The notes under the pieces were generated by a model. The model was not told the origin of the DNA. It did no database searches and was given only the letters and a program-made list of their open reading frames with translations. This document shows, piece after piece, positions 1 to 5,853 of a stretch of 24,745 nucleotides of DNA (positions are counted from its first letter, which is position 1; every line of letters begins with the position of its first letter). The stretch is from a virus: positions 1 to 24,745 of the IMG/VR virus record IMGVR_UViG_3300047326_000020. One strand, 5' to 3'. The translations under genes were made by a program, and so were the position numbers.

Positions 1-151
1 CGCGTAGGAGATACGGGATCTCGATACCGGTGGCCTTTGAGAGCTTCCGGATCGTGTTCGCGTCCAGGTTCTCGAGGCGCACCTGAGGGCTGCGCTTCAC
101 GCGGTTCGGCGTCGGGAGCGGGGTCACTCTGCTGGTCTCGTTCGGGTCCAT
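1..151 (-). CDS. Unidentified phage protein, N-terminal part only
   Basis: This is the beginning of a gene that leaves the window at its left edge; about 50 residues are visible. The ATG at 151-149 has a strong Shine-Dalgarno (GGAGG, six bases upstream). Third codon positions are strongly G/C, as in the real genes nearby, so this frame looks genuinely coding. The visible N-terminus is basic and proline-containing, followed by a helical stretch (RLENLDANTIRKLSK). I do not recognise a family. Its start lies inside the open frame of the preceding kinase, a much longer overlap than the 4-base overlaps usual in this operon. Confidence 0.6.
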   Translation of the reverse strand, partial: MDPNETSRVTPLPTPNRVKRSPQVRLENLDANTIRKLSKATGIEIPYLLR

Positions 152-1010
152 GATCATCCTCCATCACTGCTTGTAAAAGTTCTTCGTTGCTCACCGTCGA
201 CGTCCCCACCTTCGCCACCACGAGGCCCGCGGCGACGTTAGCGAGATGCACCGCCGAGATAAGCGTGTATTGCGGATTCCAGGTCGCGGCCGCAAAGGCG
301 GCGATCACCGTGTCGCCGGCGCCGGTCACATCGAACACCTGGCGAGCGCGCGCGGGGTAGGTCATGAACTTCTCGTCCTGGACGCGAAGCTCCATCCCCT
401 CGGCACCGCGCTTGTGCACGATGTACGGGAACACCGGCCGCGTGGGGTTTGGGTGTGTCAGGTGCGCCGTCCACTCCGCCTCGTTCGGGAACACCACCGT
501 CGCGCCGGCGTACTTGTCCCAGTTCGCGCCGCGCGGGTCGACGAGCGTGTGCTTATCGCGCTTGCGCATCGCCTCGATCAGCTCCTGGCAGAACGCGTGC
601 GAGAGCGTGCCCTTGCCGTAGTCGGCGAGAATCACGTTGTGGCACCAGTCGAGGTGCTCCTCGAGGCCCTCCATGGTGAGCGCCAGGTGCGCAACGTCGT
701 CATCGGCGCGGAAGATCTGGTGGTGGCCCACCATGAAGCGGTGCTTCTCCGTGACCGGGTCGCCCGGCATCGCGGCGCCCGAGGGCCAGATGTAGCGCGC
801 CTTCGCGCCCAAGGTCTTCAGGTTCGCCCAGACGTTCAACGCCCCGCCGTTTCGCTGCTCGTGCTTGTCCGCAACGAACACAGGGACCGGCGCCTCCTGG
901 CTGATGCGCTCGACGCGGCCCCAGTGGTAGACGTCGTAGATCGGATCGCCCAAGACCAGCACACGCGCCTCGCCGAACGATCGGACGATGTCGGTGAGCG
1001 TGCGCGTCAT
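1..1010 (-). CDS. HldE/RfaE-type sugar kinase (PfkB family), frame open to the window edge
   Basis: This is a PfkB/ribokinase-family kinase closest in pattern to the kinase domain of HldE/RfaE, which phosphorylates D-glycero-D-manno-heptose 7-phosphate at C1 for ADP-heptose synthesis. Visible features are the N-terminal LVLGDPIYDVYHWG followed by ERISQEAPVPV (HldE has GDxxLDxY...RISPEAPVPV), the NGGALNVWANLKTLGA segment, ADYGKG, DPRG, and the PfkB signature DVTGAGDT at residues 227-234, with D233 the expected catalytic base. The kinase fold ends near VAKVGTSTVSNEELL. Beyond that the frame stays open to position 3 with a shadow-like composition. The ATG at 1010 overlaps the cupin stop (ATGA). 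No nucleotidyltransferase half is visible. Specificity for heptose rather than another sugar is inference. Confidence 0.85.
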   Translation of the reverse strand, partial: MTRTLTDIVRSFGEARVLVLGDPIYDVYHWGRVERISQEAPVPVFVADKHEQRNGGALNVWANLKTLGAKARYIWPSGAAMPGDPVTEKHRFMVGHHQIFRADDDVAHLALTMEGLEEHLDWCHNVILADYGKGTLSHAFCQELIEAMRKRDKHTLVDPRGANWDKYAGATVVFPNEAEWTAHLTHPNPTRPVFPYIVHKRGAEGMELRVQDEKFMTYPARARQVFDVTGAGDTVIAAFAAATWNPQYTLISAVHLANVAAGLVVAKVGTSTVSNEELLQAVMEDDHGPERDQQSDPAPDAEPREAQPSGAPREPGREHDPEALKGHRYRDPVSPT

Positions 1011-1351
1011 GTCTCGCTCGTGATCAGGCGCACGCAGTCCTCGGGGTCATCGTGGCTCGAGGCCTCGACCACGGTGCCAGGTGCCAAGCAGCGCAGGCGA
1101 TGGATGGTGAGCGGCGGCAGCACCAGGTGATCGCCGGGCTTGAGCACGCGGATCTCGTAGGCGCGCACGCCCGCCTCGAGCTGCCGGCCCAACTCGAGCT
1201 TGAAGGCACCGCTCGCGACGTAGAAGGTCTCGTGCTTGCGCTCGTGGTAGTGCAGCGAGCTTGCGATGGTGCGCGTGTAGACCAGCAGCTTCATGCAGTA
1301 GGCGCCGTTCGCGAGGATCTCCTCGTGCCCCCAGGACTTCTCGACGATCAT
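1007..1351 (-). CDS. Cupin, mannose-6-phosphate isomerase-like
   Basis: A 114-aa single-domain cupin. It opens with the EKSWGHEE pattern seen in type II mannose-6-phosphate isomerase and sugar-phosphate cupins. The metal site is intact: H34 and H36 in SLHYHERKHE, E41, and H84 in LTIHRL. GDHLVLPP forms the second cupin motif. The start at 1351 is preferred over an upstream start because it begins exactly at the conserved WG motif and follows the previous gene's stop at 1348. It overlaps the kinase by 4 bases, so the two are probably translated together and may act on the same sugar phosphate. The exact reaction is unknown; many such phage cupins are only sugar-binding or epimerase-like. Confidence 0.8.
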   Translation of the reverse strand: MIVEKSWGHEEILANGAYCMKLLVYTRTIASSLHYHERKHETFYVASGAFKLELGRQLEAGVRAYEIRVLKPGDHLVLPPLTIHRLRCLAPGTVVEASSHDDPEDCVRLITSET

Positions 1352-1566
1352 GCGAGGGCCTTCACGATGTTCCACAGCAAGCGCGCCAGGAGCCCGACGC
1401 CGTAGCCGATCCACGCGAAGAGCGCGAGGCCCAAGCCACAGAGGATCGAGAGCACGAGCATTTCTTTGCGGGTCACGCGTTGCGGGCGCTCGCCGCGGCG
1501 GTGCTGCAAGTAATCCTCTTCGCCGTTCGGGTACGGGGTCGGATCATCGTCAATCGACAAGTTCAT
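1348..1566 (-). CDS. Small single-pass membrane protein
   Basis: A 72-aa protein with an acidic, hydrophilic N-terminal 30 residues (IDDDPTPYPNGEEDYLQ), a short basic stretch (RRGERPQRVTRKE) and one hydrophobic segment at about residues 36-64 rich in Leu, Gly and Ala. The basic stretch before the helix predicts the N-terminus stays in the cytoplasm. The ATG at 1566 overlaps the VRR-NUC stop (ATGA). The gene sits between the nuclease and the cupin/kinase pair. I do not recognise a family; an inner-membrane role is the only safe statement. Confidence 0.65.
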   Translation of the reverse strand: MNLSIDDDPTPYPNGEEDYLQHRRGERPQRVTRKEMLVLSILCGLGLALFAWIGYGVGLLARLLWNIVKALA

Positions 1567-2024
1567 CGCTCTTCCCCCCGGGTAGACAGTTGCAGGTGTT
1601 GCAAGATCATCTCGGACGCCTGCGCCCAGCCCTTCGCCACCGAACAGCGCCAGCCGAACTCCTGCATCCGCTTTTGAAATTTCTCCTGATCCTCGGAGAC
1701 GCGCCCGTCCCGGGTGCGCTTCATCTCGAGCCAGAAGCCAGGACGGCCGAGCGACAAGATCGGCACCGGCACGATGTAGTCGAAGACGCCCGCCTGCAGG
1801 CCTTGCTGGCGAAGCTTCCGGCCAATCACCGCCGCGGCCTCGCGGTCCTTTCCGTAGAAGCCACCGTTTGGTACGTGGATCAAGACCTCCGCGATCGGGC
1901 GGCCGCGCCAGCGCGCCGTCCTCGCCCACTCGGTGAGCCAGCAGCACTCCTCGAACTCGGTGGGCACATTCGCCGCGCCCTTCCGATATTCATCGGCGCT
2001 CATGCGATCCGGGTGCACGCTCAT
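1563..2024 (-). CDS. VRR-NUC domain endonuclease
   Basis: A 153-aa standalone VRR-NUC nuclease, the domain found in FAN1 and in many phage Holliday-junction-type or structure-specific nucleases. Expected residues are visible: E23 in the first helix, the HVPNGG turn at 50-55, an Arg/Lys-rich helix (REAAAVIGRKLRQQG), D82 in GVFDYIV, then E100 and K102 in WLEMKR, followed by Q113 in VSEDQEKF. This matches the PD-(D/E)xK core of the family. It likely cuts branched or flap DNA during phage replication or recombination. It overlaps the genes on both sides by 4 bases and belongs to the replication operon. Confidence 0.88.
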   Translation of the reverse strand: MSVHPDRMSADEYRKGAANVPTEFEECCWLTEWARTARWRGRPIAEVLIHVPNGGFYGKDREAAAVIGRKLRQQGLQAGVFDYIVPVPILSLGRPGFWLEMKRTRDGRVSEDQEKFQKRMQEFGWRCSVAKGWAQASEMILQHLQLSTRGEER

Positions 2025-2626
2025 TTTCGCTTGCGGCTCGCCCGGCCGATCTTGCGGCCGATCGCGCTGGTGGTCGCCTCTTCCTCCTCACGCTCCGCCG
2101 CGGCGAGCTCCTCGGGGCTGTGCTCGGAGTGTTGCAGCGGGAGCTCCGGCTCGTCCTCGCGCTTGGCGTCGAGCTCGGCCGAGCGGATCGCGATCTGCAC
2201 CGGCTGATTCAAAAGCCCGGGCACGTCGAGGTGCTCCTTCTCGCTTGTCACCTGGAGCTTGAAGCCGATCTCGGTGTGGCCGCCGGTCTTGAGCTCGAGC
2301 GTGATGTCCTTGAGCGATGCACCCGAGAACTTGTGGTCGGCGGCCGGGCCCCAGAGCTGTACCGCGGCGCCGATGAATTTGTGCAGCAGTACGAGCGGCG
2401 AGAAGCAAATGAAGCGCGGCACGACGAGGCCTGTCTCGTCGGTCATGTAGAGCGCGTCGTACGCGGTCGGGCACCCGGTGAGCGCGATCAGCTCCTGGCC
2501 GTCGATGATGAGCTTGCCGATCTTGATGTCATGCGCCGGCACCTTCTCCTTGCCGTGCATCTCGGTGCGCGTGTTGATCGATCCGCCGGTCTCGGCTGGT
2601 CGTTTTGTTAGTGAGAATTTCTGCAT
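2021..2626 (-). CDS. Hypothetical phage protein, 201 aa
   Basis: There are three consecutive ATG codons (2632, 2629, 2626). The Shine-Dalgarno GAGAGGGG ends at 2633, so the third ATG is spaced best and is chosen. The middle of the protein is a beta-rich domain (about residues 25-155) with segments such as IKIGKLIIDGQELIALTG and HTEIGFKLQVTSEKEHLD. The tail is strongly charged (EELAAAEREEEEATTSAI) and ends in a basic cluster, RKIGRASRKRK. No enzyme motif is visible. It overlaps the nuclease start by 4 bases, which suggests a DNA-metabolism partner such as a DNA-binding or recombination accessory protein. That role is inference from context. Confidence 0.7.
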   Translation of the reverse strand: MQKFSLTKRPAETGGSINTRTEMHGKEKVPAHDIKIGKLIIDGQELIALTGCPTAYDALYMTDETGLVVPRFICFSPLVLLHKFIGAAVQLWGPAADHKFSGASLKDITLELKTGGHTEIGFKLQVTSEKEHLDVPGLLNQPVQIAIRSAELDAKREDEPELPLQHSEHSPEELAAAEREEEEATTSAIGRKIGRASRKRK

Positions 2627-2652
2627 CATCATCCCCTCTCGTTGTCTGGTTG

Positions 2653-2919
2653 TTAGCTCGTCATCCCGGGAAACCAGTACCCGTCCCCGTCCCCGTACCC
2701 GGACCCGTCCCCGTCCCCGTCCCCGTACCCGGACCCGTCCCCGTACCCGGACCCGTCCCCGGACCCGTCCCCGGACCCGGACCCGTCCCCGTCCCCGTCC
2801 CCGTACCCGGACCCGTCCCCGGACCCGTCCCCGGACCCGGACCCGGACCCGGACCCGGACCCGGACCCGGACCCGGACCCGGACCCGTTTTTAGGTACCT
2901 GGCTTACCGGCCCGGCCAC
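2653..2919 (-). CDS. Low-complexity Gly-X dipeptide repeat protein
   Basis: An 88-aa reading frame: 11 residues of leader (MAGPVSQVPKN), 35 Gly-X dipeptides where X is only Ser, Asp or Tyr, and a short tail ending WFPGMTS. The GTG start at 2919 has GGAGG four bases upstream and overlaps the preceding gene by 16 bases, so translation is plausible. The repeat is read in frame because each unit is six bases. If made, the protein would be disordered, acidic and flexible. The opposite strand is also open (Pro-Val/Pro-Gly repeat), an automatic result of the repeat. The DNA array, not the protein, could be the functional element. Confidence 0.45.
   Translation of the reverse strand: MAGPVSQVPKNGSGSGSGSGSGSGSGSGSGDGSGDGSGYGDGDGDGSGSGDGSGDGSGYGDGSGYGDGDGDGSGYGDGDGYWFPGMTS
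2677..2886. repeat. 35-copy hexanucleotide array with regularly spaced G-tracts
   Basis: Thirty-five contiguous 6-bp units. On the minus strand each is GGGTCC, GGGGAC or GGGTAC, so a run of at least three G recurs every six bases. The upstream nine units are identical GGGTCC; the rest is a mixture with repeated blocks, as expected from slippage. The pattern satisfies the G3N3 intramolecular G-quadruplex rule many times over on the coding strand and its mRNA. The units resemble telomeric repeats in spacing. Confidence 0.95.
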
Positions 2920-3173
2920 TTCGCCTCCACCGCATCGATCAAAGCGATGATGGCGGTGCGTGGTACGGTCACGGTGCCGGCTTCATCGATCTTGGTTTCT
3001 CGCTGCGGTCCCTCGAGCGCGAGCTGGCCAATGCCTTTCGTCGTTCCCCAATAACGGATGCACGCAGCGTTGGTGAGATTGAGCGCGCTCGGCGACTCGG
3101 CCGCGCGAGCGATGAACACCCAGCCGCGATCCAGAATTGCGATCACGAGCTTTGGTTTTTCTGCTTTTGCCAT
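2904..3173 (-). CDS. Small phage protein, possibly DUF6948-like
   Basis: An 89-aa protein with a beta-strand-rich pattern: VIAILDRGWVFIARAAE, then LTNAACIRYWGTTKGIGQLALEG, then a C-terminal half ending IDAVEAKWPGR. The RYW-x-GxxQLA-x-G block resembles a small phage family (the DUF6948 type) in which a residue pair YW is followed by a SLSQLA-like helix. I recall that family only in outline, so the assignment is tentative. It starts at ATG 3173, adjacent to the preceding stop, with a purine-rich GGGGAAAG upstream. The function is unknown. Confidence 0.65.
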   Translation of the reverse strand: MAKAEKPKLVIAILDRGWVFIARAAESPSALNLTNAACIRYWGTTKGIGQLALEGPQRETKIDEAGTVTVPRTAIIALIDAVEAKWPGR

Positions 3174-3395
3174 CTACTTTCCCCTTCTGTGTTGGTCCGC
3201 ATTCGGACAGGTTGCAAAGTGACTCTTGTGGCGGGATGGATCGAAGATCTCGTCTTCGGGCTCGACCGTGTCGGCGTCGGTCGGCATGTTCTTGCCGGCC
3301 TCGGTCTTCAGCCAGATGATGCGAGCGCGGCAGGAGGAGCAGCGGACGATGCGTCGCTCGTGCGCTTCGGTGGTGTCGGTGTCGTCGAAGCTCAT
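3174..3395 (-). CDS. Small zinc-ribbon-like phage protein
   Basis: A 73-aa protein with CSSC near residue 19, followed by RARIIWLKTEAGKNMPTDAD and a second ligand pair in RHKSHFATCPNA. This Cys-x2-Cys...His-x-His/Cys spacing and the IIW-x-KT-x-GKNMP-x-D core recur in small phage proteins and indicate one zinc-binding knuckle. The ATG at 3395 overlaps the upstream stop (ATGA), so it is chosen over a longer upstream extension. A nucleic-acid or protein adaptor role is likely but unproven. Confidence 0.75.
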   Translation of the reverse strand: MSFDDTDTTEAHERRIVRCSSCRARIIWLKTEAGKNMPTDADTVEPEDEIFDPSRHKSHFATCPNADQHRRGK

Positions 3396-3853
3396 CTGAA
3401 AGCGCGTAGCCCGAAGCGACGCTCGATCTTGAGTTGGGGTGGTGGCTTTCCGCACACGGGACTAACAGATCCGCTTGAGTTCAACCGGGTTGTTTTCTTA
3501 CCAGCAAGTGGATCTGTCGCCGCCGGCCCTCGAACGAGCGTCCCTCTGGATCTGAGGACGTGCGCATTGGTGAGCTTCACTGTGAACGGCTCAGGTTTGA
3601 CTCCCTGGTCGAAATTGATCAGGGCCATGCCCGCGAGCCTAGGCGTCGGATAGATGTACCTGATGCCCTTTTTGGGGTCCGTAAAGCGAATCGTTTGGAT
3701 GTCGACGGACACGCTGCGCACGTCTGGCAGCTGCTCCTTGATCGCCTCGGCGATCATGCACGTTTTACTATTGGCAGCGATGCCTCGGTCTATCGACTCT
3801 TGTGTGATACCGACCGTGATGCGCGGCGATCGTGATTTTTTGCCTATAGCCAT
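3392..3853 (-). CDS. Hypothetical phage protein, 153 aa
   Basis: The start at 3853 has a clear Shine-Dalgarno (GGAGGA, about 7 bases upstream). The first 105 residues look conserved in style: SPRITVGITQESIDRG, then CMIAEAIKEQLPD, then SVDIQTIRFTD, then YIYPTPRLAGMALINFDQG and KPEPFTVKL. I have a sense of this segment order as a recurrent uncharacterised phage family, but cannot name it. The last 45 residues are low-complexity and basic. It sits in the leftward operon behind a 34-base gap. No catalytic motif is visible. Confidence 0.7.
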   Translation of the reverse strand: MAIGKKSRSPRITVGITQESIDRGIAANSKTCMIAEAIKEQLPDVRSVSVDIQTIRFTDPKKGIRYIYPTPRLAGMALINFDQGVKPEPFTVKLTNAHVLRSRGTLVRGPAATDPLAGKKTTRLNSSGSVSPVCGKPPPQLKIERRFGLRAFR

Positions 3854-3887
3854 GGGTCATTCCTCCATCAGTTGTTTGAAAAAAAGG

Positions 3888-4112
3888 TCACAGCTGCGCC
3901 CCGCACCCGAGGCACGTGCCCTCGCCGTCATCCTCGTGGTCGCAGTCGGGATCGCCGCCGGTCTGGCGCATGCGCGTGCGCTGGTCGAGGAGCGCCTGGC
4001 GCATCGCCATGATCATCTCGATGTCAGCCGGGCTCGGCTTCCAGCCGCGCTTCGCCGCGCGCACGATCGCCTTCGAGCCATCAGGCAGCGTGATCACCGC
4101 GCAGCGGCTCAA
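3888..4112 (-). CDS. Small Cys-cluster protein with TTG start
   Basis: A 74-aa protein. The chosen start is TTG at 4112, overlapping the preceding stop as TTGA and preceded by GGGGAG at good spacing; a GTG five codons later is the alternative. The body is basic (SKAIVRAAKRGWKPSPADIE) and helical. The C-terminus has a compact metal-binding pattern CDHEDDGEGTCLGC. The family is not recognised. It is one of several very small Cys/His proteins in this operon. Confidence 0.6.
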   Translation of the reverse strand: MSRCAVITLPDGSKAIVRAAKRGWKPSPADIEMIMAMRQALLDQRTRMRQTGGDPDCDHEDDGEGTCLGCGAQL

Positions 4113-4321
4113 TTGCTGCTCCCCGGAATCTGCGCTCGTGCGTGTCCGTCGATTAAATCGACCGCGATGCCGACCGCCTCCACCAGGTTGTCCGCCTGGG
4201 CGACCATGCGCAGGCCCTCGAGCAGGTAGTCGATCTGGCCCTGCAGGTTGAGGCCGACCTCCTCGGTCACGAACTTGCCGCTGTGGCCCTCGAGTGCGCC
4301 GGTGAAGATGCGGGCGTTCAT
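4109..4321 (-). CDS. Small hypothetical phage protein, 70 aa
   Basis: ATG at 4321 overlaps the upstream stop (ATGA), which fixes the start against a longer frame extension. The protein is mostly helical (LNLQGQIDYLLEGLRMVAQADNL reads as one amphipathic helix) with an N-terminal FTGALEGHSGKFVTEEVG segment. No Cys cluster, membrane segment or motif is visible. Its position in a chain of 4-base overlaps supports it being real. The function is unknown. Confidence 0.6.
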   Translation of the reverse strand: MNARIFTGALEGHSGKFVTEEVGLNLQGQIDYLLEGLRMVAQADNLVEAVGIAVDLIDGHARAQIPGSSN

Positions 4322-4512
4322 GGGCGACAAGTCCGAAATGACGCCACACGTCGACTGACGCCCTGCAGGTACTCGCGCCAGTCGTAATGACCCGGGTGAA
4401 AGCATCCGTATCCGCCGCATGTCCCGATGTGCTCGGGCACGCGATCACCGACGATCCTTTTGGTCGTGATGACACTTCGATCGCACAGATCCTGCCAGTA
4501 CGCGTCCCTCAC
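4318..4512 (-). CDS. Small Cys/His-rich phage protein, 64 aa
   Basis: A GTG start at 4512 overlaps the upstream stop (GTGA). The centre has the pattern HIGTCGGYGCFHPGHYDWREYL, split here as HIGTCGGYGC and FHPGHYDWREYL, with two Cys and three His that could hold one metal ion. Trp and Tyr content is high for its size. I do not recognise the family. It is probably co-translated with its neighbours. Confidence 0.55.
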   Translation of the reverse strand: MRDAYWQDLCDRSVITTKRIVGDRVPEHIGTCGGYGCFHPGHYDWREYLQGVSRRVASFRTCRP

Positions 4513-4814
4513 GCGAGGTCCGCCTGGATGGGCTCACCGCGCGCGTGCATCTGCGCCGCCTCGCGCGCAGCCTCGGGTCTGATGTACGGGCCGGAGAGAT
4601 GGCGCGGCGGATCGGTGAGCGCGACGAACCAGCCTTCCGTTCCCACCTCCTCGACGTGGCGCCTGATAAGGCGATAGCGACCGCAGTCACTCACGAGAGT
4701 GTTGATCGTTTCGCGATCCCACTTCAGAGGCCTTCGTGGGTCACGCTGTCCGGTCTTGCCATTTGCGTTGCGCTTGCAGATCGCATGCGCTTCCTCGAGC
4801 GTGCGCACTGTCAT
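4509..4814 (-). CDS. Hypothetical phage protein, 101 aa
   Basis: ATG at 4814 overlaps the initiator stop (ATGA). The sequence alternates a basic N-terminal half (CKRNANGKTGQRDPRRPLKW) with a beta-like segment, YRLIRRHVEEVGTEGWFVAL, and a helical tail (PEAAREAAQMHARGE). The middle resembles small single-domain phage proteins with a YxLxR...GWxxAL strand pair, but no named family is clear. As the gene directly downstream of the replication initiator it may assist replication; that is context only. Confidence 0.6.
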   Translation of the reverse strand: MTVRTLEEAHAICKRNANGKTGQRDPRRPLKWDRETINTLVSDCGRYRLIRRHVEEVGTEGWFVALTDPPRHLSGPYIRPEAAREAAQMHARGEPIQADLA

Positions 4815-5371
4815 GTTTTCCTCCGTCTTGCCGCCTCTTCGAGAAGGTAGGCAACGCTCGTCGAGGCGCTGCCTTGCTCAAACTCCTGCATCGCCCTCCG
4901 ATATTGCGCTGCGCTCTCCGTGCTCATCCGGACTCGAAAGCAGATGTCCTTCGCCCGCGCTTCGAGCTCCCGGTCTTCTGCCGAACCGCTCTTTGAGCGC
5001 TCAGAGGTTATTAGTGACGGATCTATGACGGTTCGAGGTGCACGTGGTGCACCTAAAAATGCATTCATTTGCACGTAGCTAGGTGCACGTGGTGCACCTA
5101 AAGACGGTGTTGGGTGCACCAGATGCACCTTAAACAGGTTGCTGTGGCGATGTCTGTGGATAACTTCGATGTGCCCGGCTGCCTGCAAACGTTGGAGCGC
5201 GAGCATGACGGTGCGCTTGGCGAGCTCGGTTCGAGCCATGAGCTTGGCAATGCTCGGAAAGCACCTATTGCCGTTATCGTCAGCAAAATCCGCGAGGGCC
5301 AGGAGGACCAATTTATCGGTGCTGTTGCCCACGCGCAGGTCCCACACGGCGGCGATCATCTTTATGCTCAA
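4811..5371 (-). CDS. Winged-HTH replication initiator (O-like)
   Basis: A 186-aa protein whose N-terminus is a helix-turn-helix_36-type winged helix: VWDLRVGNSTDKLVLLALAD, then NGNRCFPSIAKLMART and TVMLALQRLQAAGHIEV. This is the usual N-terminal domain of phage O/DnaD-like initiators. The TTG start at 5371 is chosen because AGAGGGGA lies just upstream and because SIK before the first helix is a typical N-terminus. An ATG at 5359 and two upstream starts (5389, 5404) are alternatives. The central linker (two LGAPRAP peptides) is encoded by palindromic repeats, as expected when the origin lies in the initiator gene. The C-terminus is helical and charged and probably recruits the host helicase machinery. 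Confidence 0.78.
   Translation of the reverse strand: MSIKMIAAVWDLRVGNSTDKLVLLALADFADDNGNRCFPSIAKLMARTELAKRTVMLALQRLQAAGHIEVIHRHRHSNLFKVHLVHPTPSLGAPRAPSYVQMNAFLGAPRAPRTVIDPSLITSERSKSGSAEDRELEARAKDICFRVRMSTESAAQYRRAMQEFEQGSASTSVAYLLEEAARRRKT
5036..5133. repeat. Iteron-like palindromes inside the initiator gene, probable replication origin
   Basis: Two identical 22-bp units start at 5036 and 5081, with the core AGGTGCAC, three bases, GTGCACCT followed by AAA. A third diverged unit occupies 5112-5133. Each is a near-palindrome with 8-bp arms. A half-site (TGCACGTA) lies between units 1 and 2 at 5070-5077. A further AGGTGCAC half-site is at 5633-5640, upstream of the initiator. The spacers are AT-richer than the surroundings. 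As in lambda ori inside O, repeats coding for the linker of the initiator are the expected binding sites of that protein. Origin function is inferred. Confidence 0.7.
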
Positions 5372-5491
5372 CGCTTCCCCTCTGAACATAAGTATTTTTT
5401 TCACGTCGAGCTCGGGCTATGCCCGGGGAGGACACCTGATCGCTTAAGCTTCGGCCGCATCTGCCGATAGAGCGCTCACGGAGGAGGCCCT

Positions 5492-5791
5492 ATGAAAATC
5501 AAAGTTTGTGCGTTGGCACTCACACTCGCCGGCTGCGTGACCACATCCGACAATCGTCCCGATGGGGAACGTAATCGGCTGATTCCCGGCCTTTTGTCGC
5601 ATCGCGCTCTTGGGGCGTATGAACTCCCGCATAGGTGCACGGTCATGCGGCCTCGGCTTTCATCTGCGTCAACCGATCGTGTAACGCTTGGATGCGATTC
5701 ACCGATGGGTCGGCGATCTTTCCAGCGCGGAATTTCTTCAGCCACTCGTGGTCGACAGAACCGCCTTCCGGCGCGATCTCGCGCAATTTGA
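5492..5791 (+). CDS. Possible short lipoprotein on the opposite strand
   Basis: An ATG at 5492 follows an excellent Shine-Dalgarno (GGAGGAGG at 5480-5487). The first residues form a lipoprotein signal: MKIKVCALALTLAGC, with the lipobox LAGC. After about residue 50 the frame runs antisense through the HTH gene and turns Arg/Ser-rich like a shadow frame, so the real protein may be truncated or the frame fortuitous. No good promoter is visible. The 5372-5642 stretch holds no other convincing gene; a minus-strand 62-codon frame (5444-5632) lacks a ribosome-binding site. If real, this could be a moron lipoprotein expressed from the prophage. Confidence 0.3.
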   Translation: MKIKVCALALTLAGCVTTSDNRPDGERNRLIPGLLSHRALGAYELPHRCTVMRPRLSSASTDRVTLGCDSPMGRRSFQRGISSATRGRQNRLPARSRAI

Positions 5792-5846
5792 CCCCGCGCT
5801 TTATCGCCGACTGAAGAAGCTTGCGCGTGGATCGGAGCAGGGTCAT
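5643..5846 (-). CDS. Small helix-turn-helix regulator (Cro/repressor-like)
   Basis: A 67-aa protein with an N-terminal helix (LLRSTRKLLQSAIKRG), a short turn, then VDHEWLKKFRAGKIADPSVN, in which EWLKKFR is the expected recognition helix. This EWLxKFxxGKIxxP pattern is typical of small phage HTH proteins. It is too short to carry a CI-type cleavage or dimerisation domain. Its ATG lies at the predicted transcription start of the leftward promoter, so the message may be leaderless. It is the first gene of the leftward early operon and faces the rightward operon across four shared operators. It is therefore the obvious candidate to bind them, as a Cro-like protein or a minimal repressor. Confidence 0.75.
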   Translation of the reverse strand: MTLLRSTRKLLQSAIKRGVKLREIAPEGGSVDHEWLKKFRAGKIADPSVNRIQALHDRLTQMKAEAA

Positions 5847-5853
5847 GACGCCT

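Noticed and set aside
2677-2886. CRISPR array
   Set aside because: The repeat is a contiguous 6-bp tandem array with no spacers.
5417-5434. Terminator at the CGGGC-TAT-GCCCG hairpin
   Set aside because: No T-tract follows on either strand; the T-run on the plus strand precedes the hairpin.
5444-5632. A 62-codon minus-strand gene between the HTH gene and the initiator
   Set aside because: There is no ribosome-binding site, codon use is mixed and no recognisable sequence is present; it is possible but not supportable.
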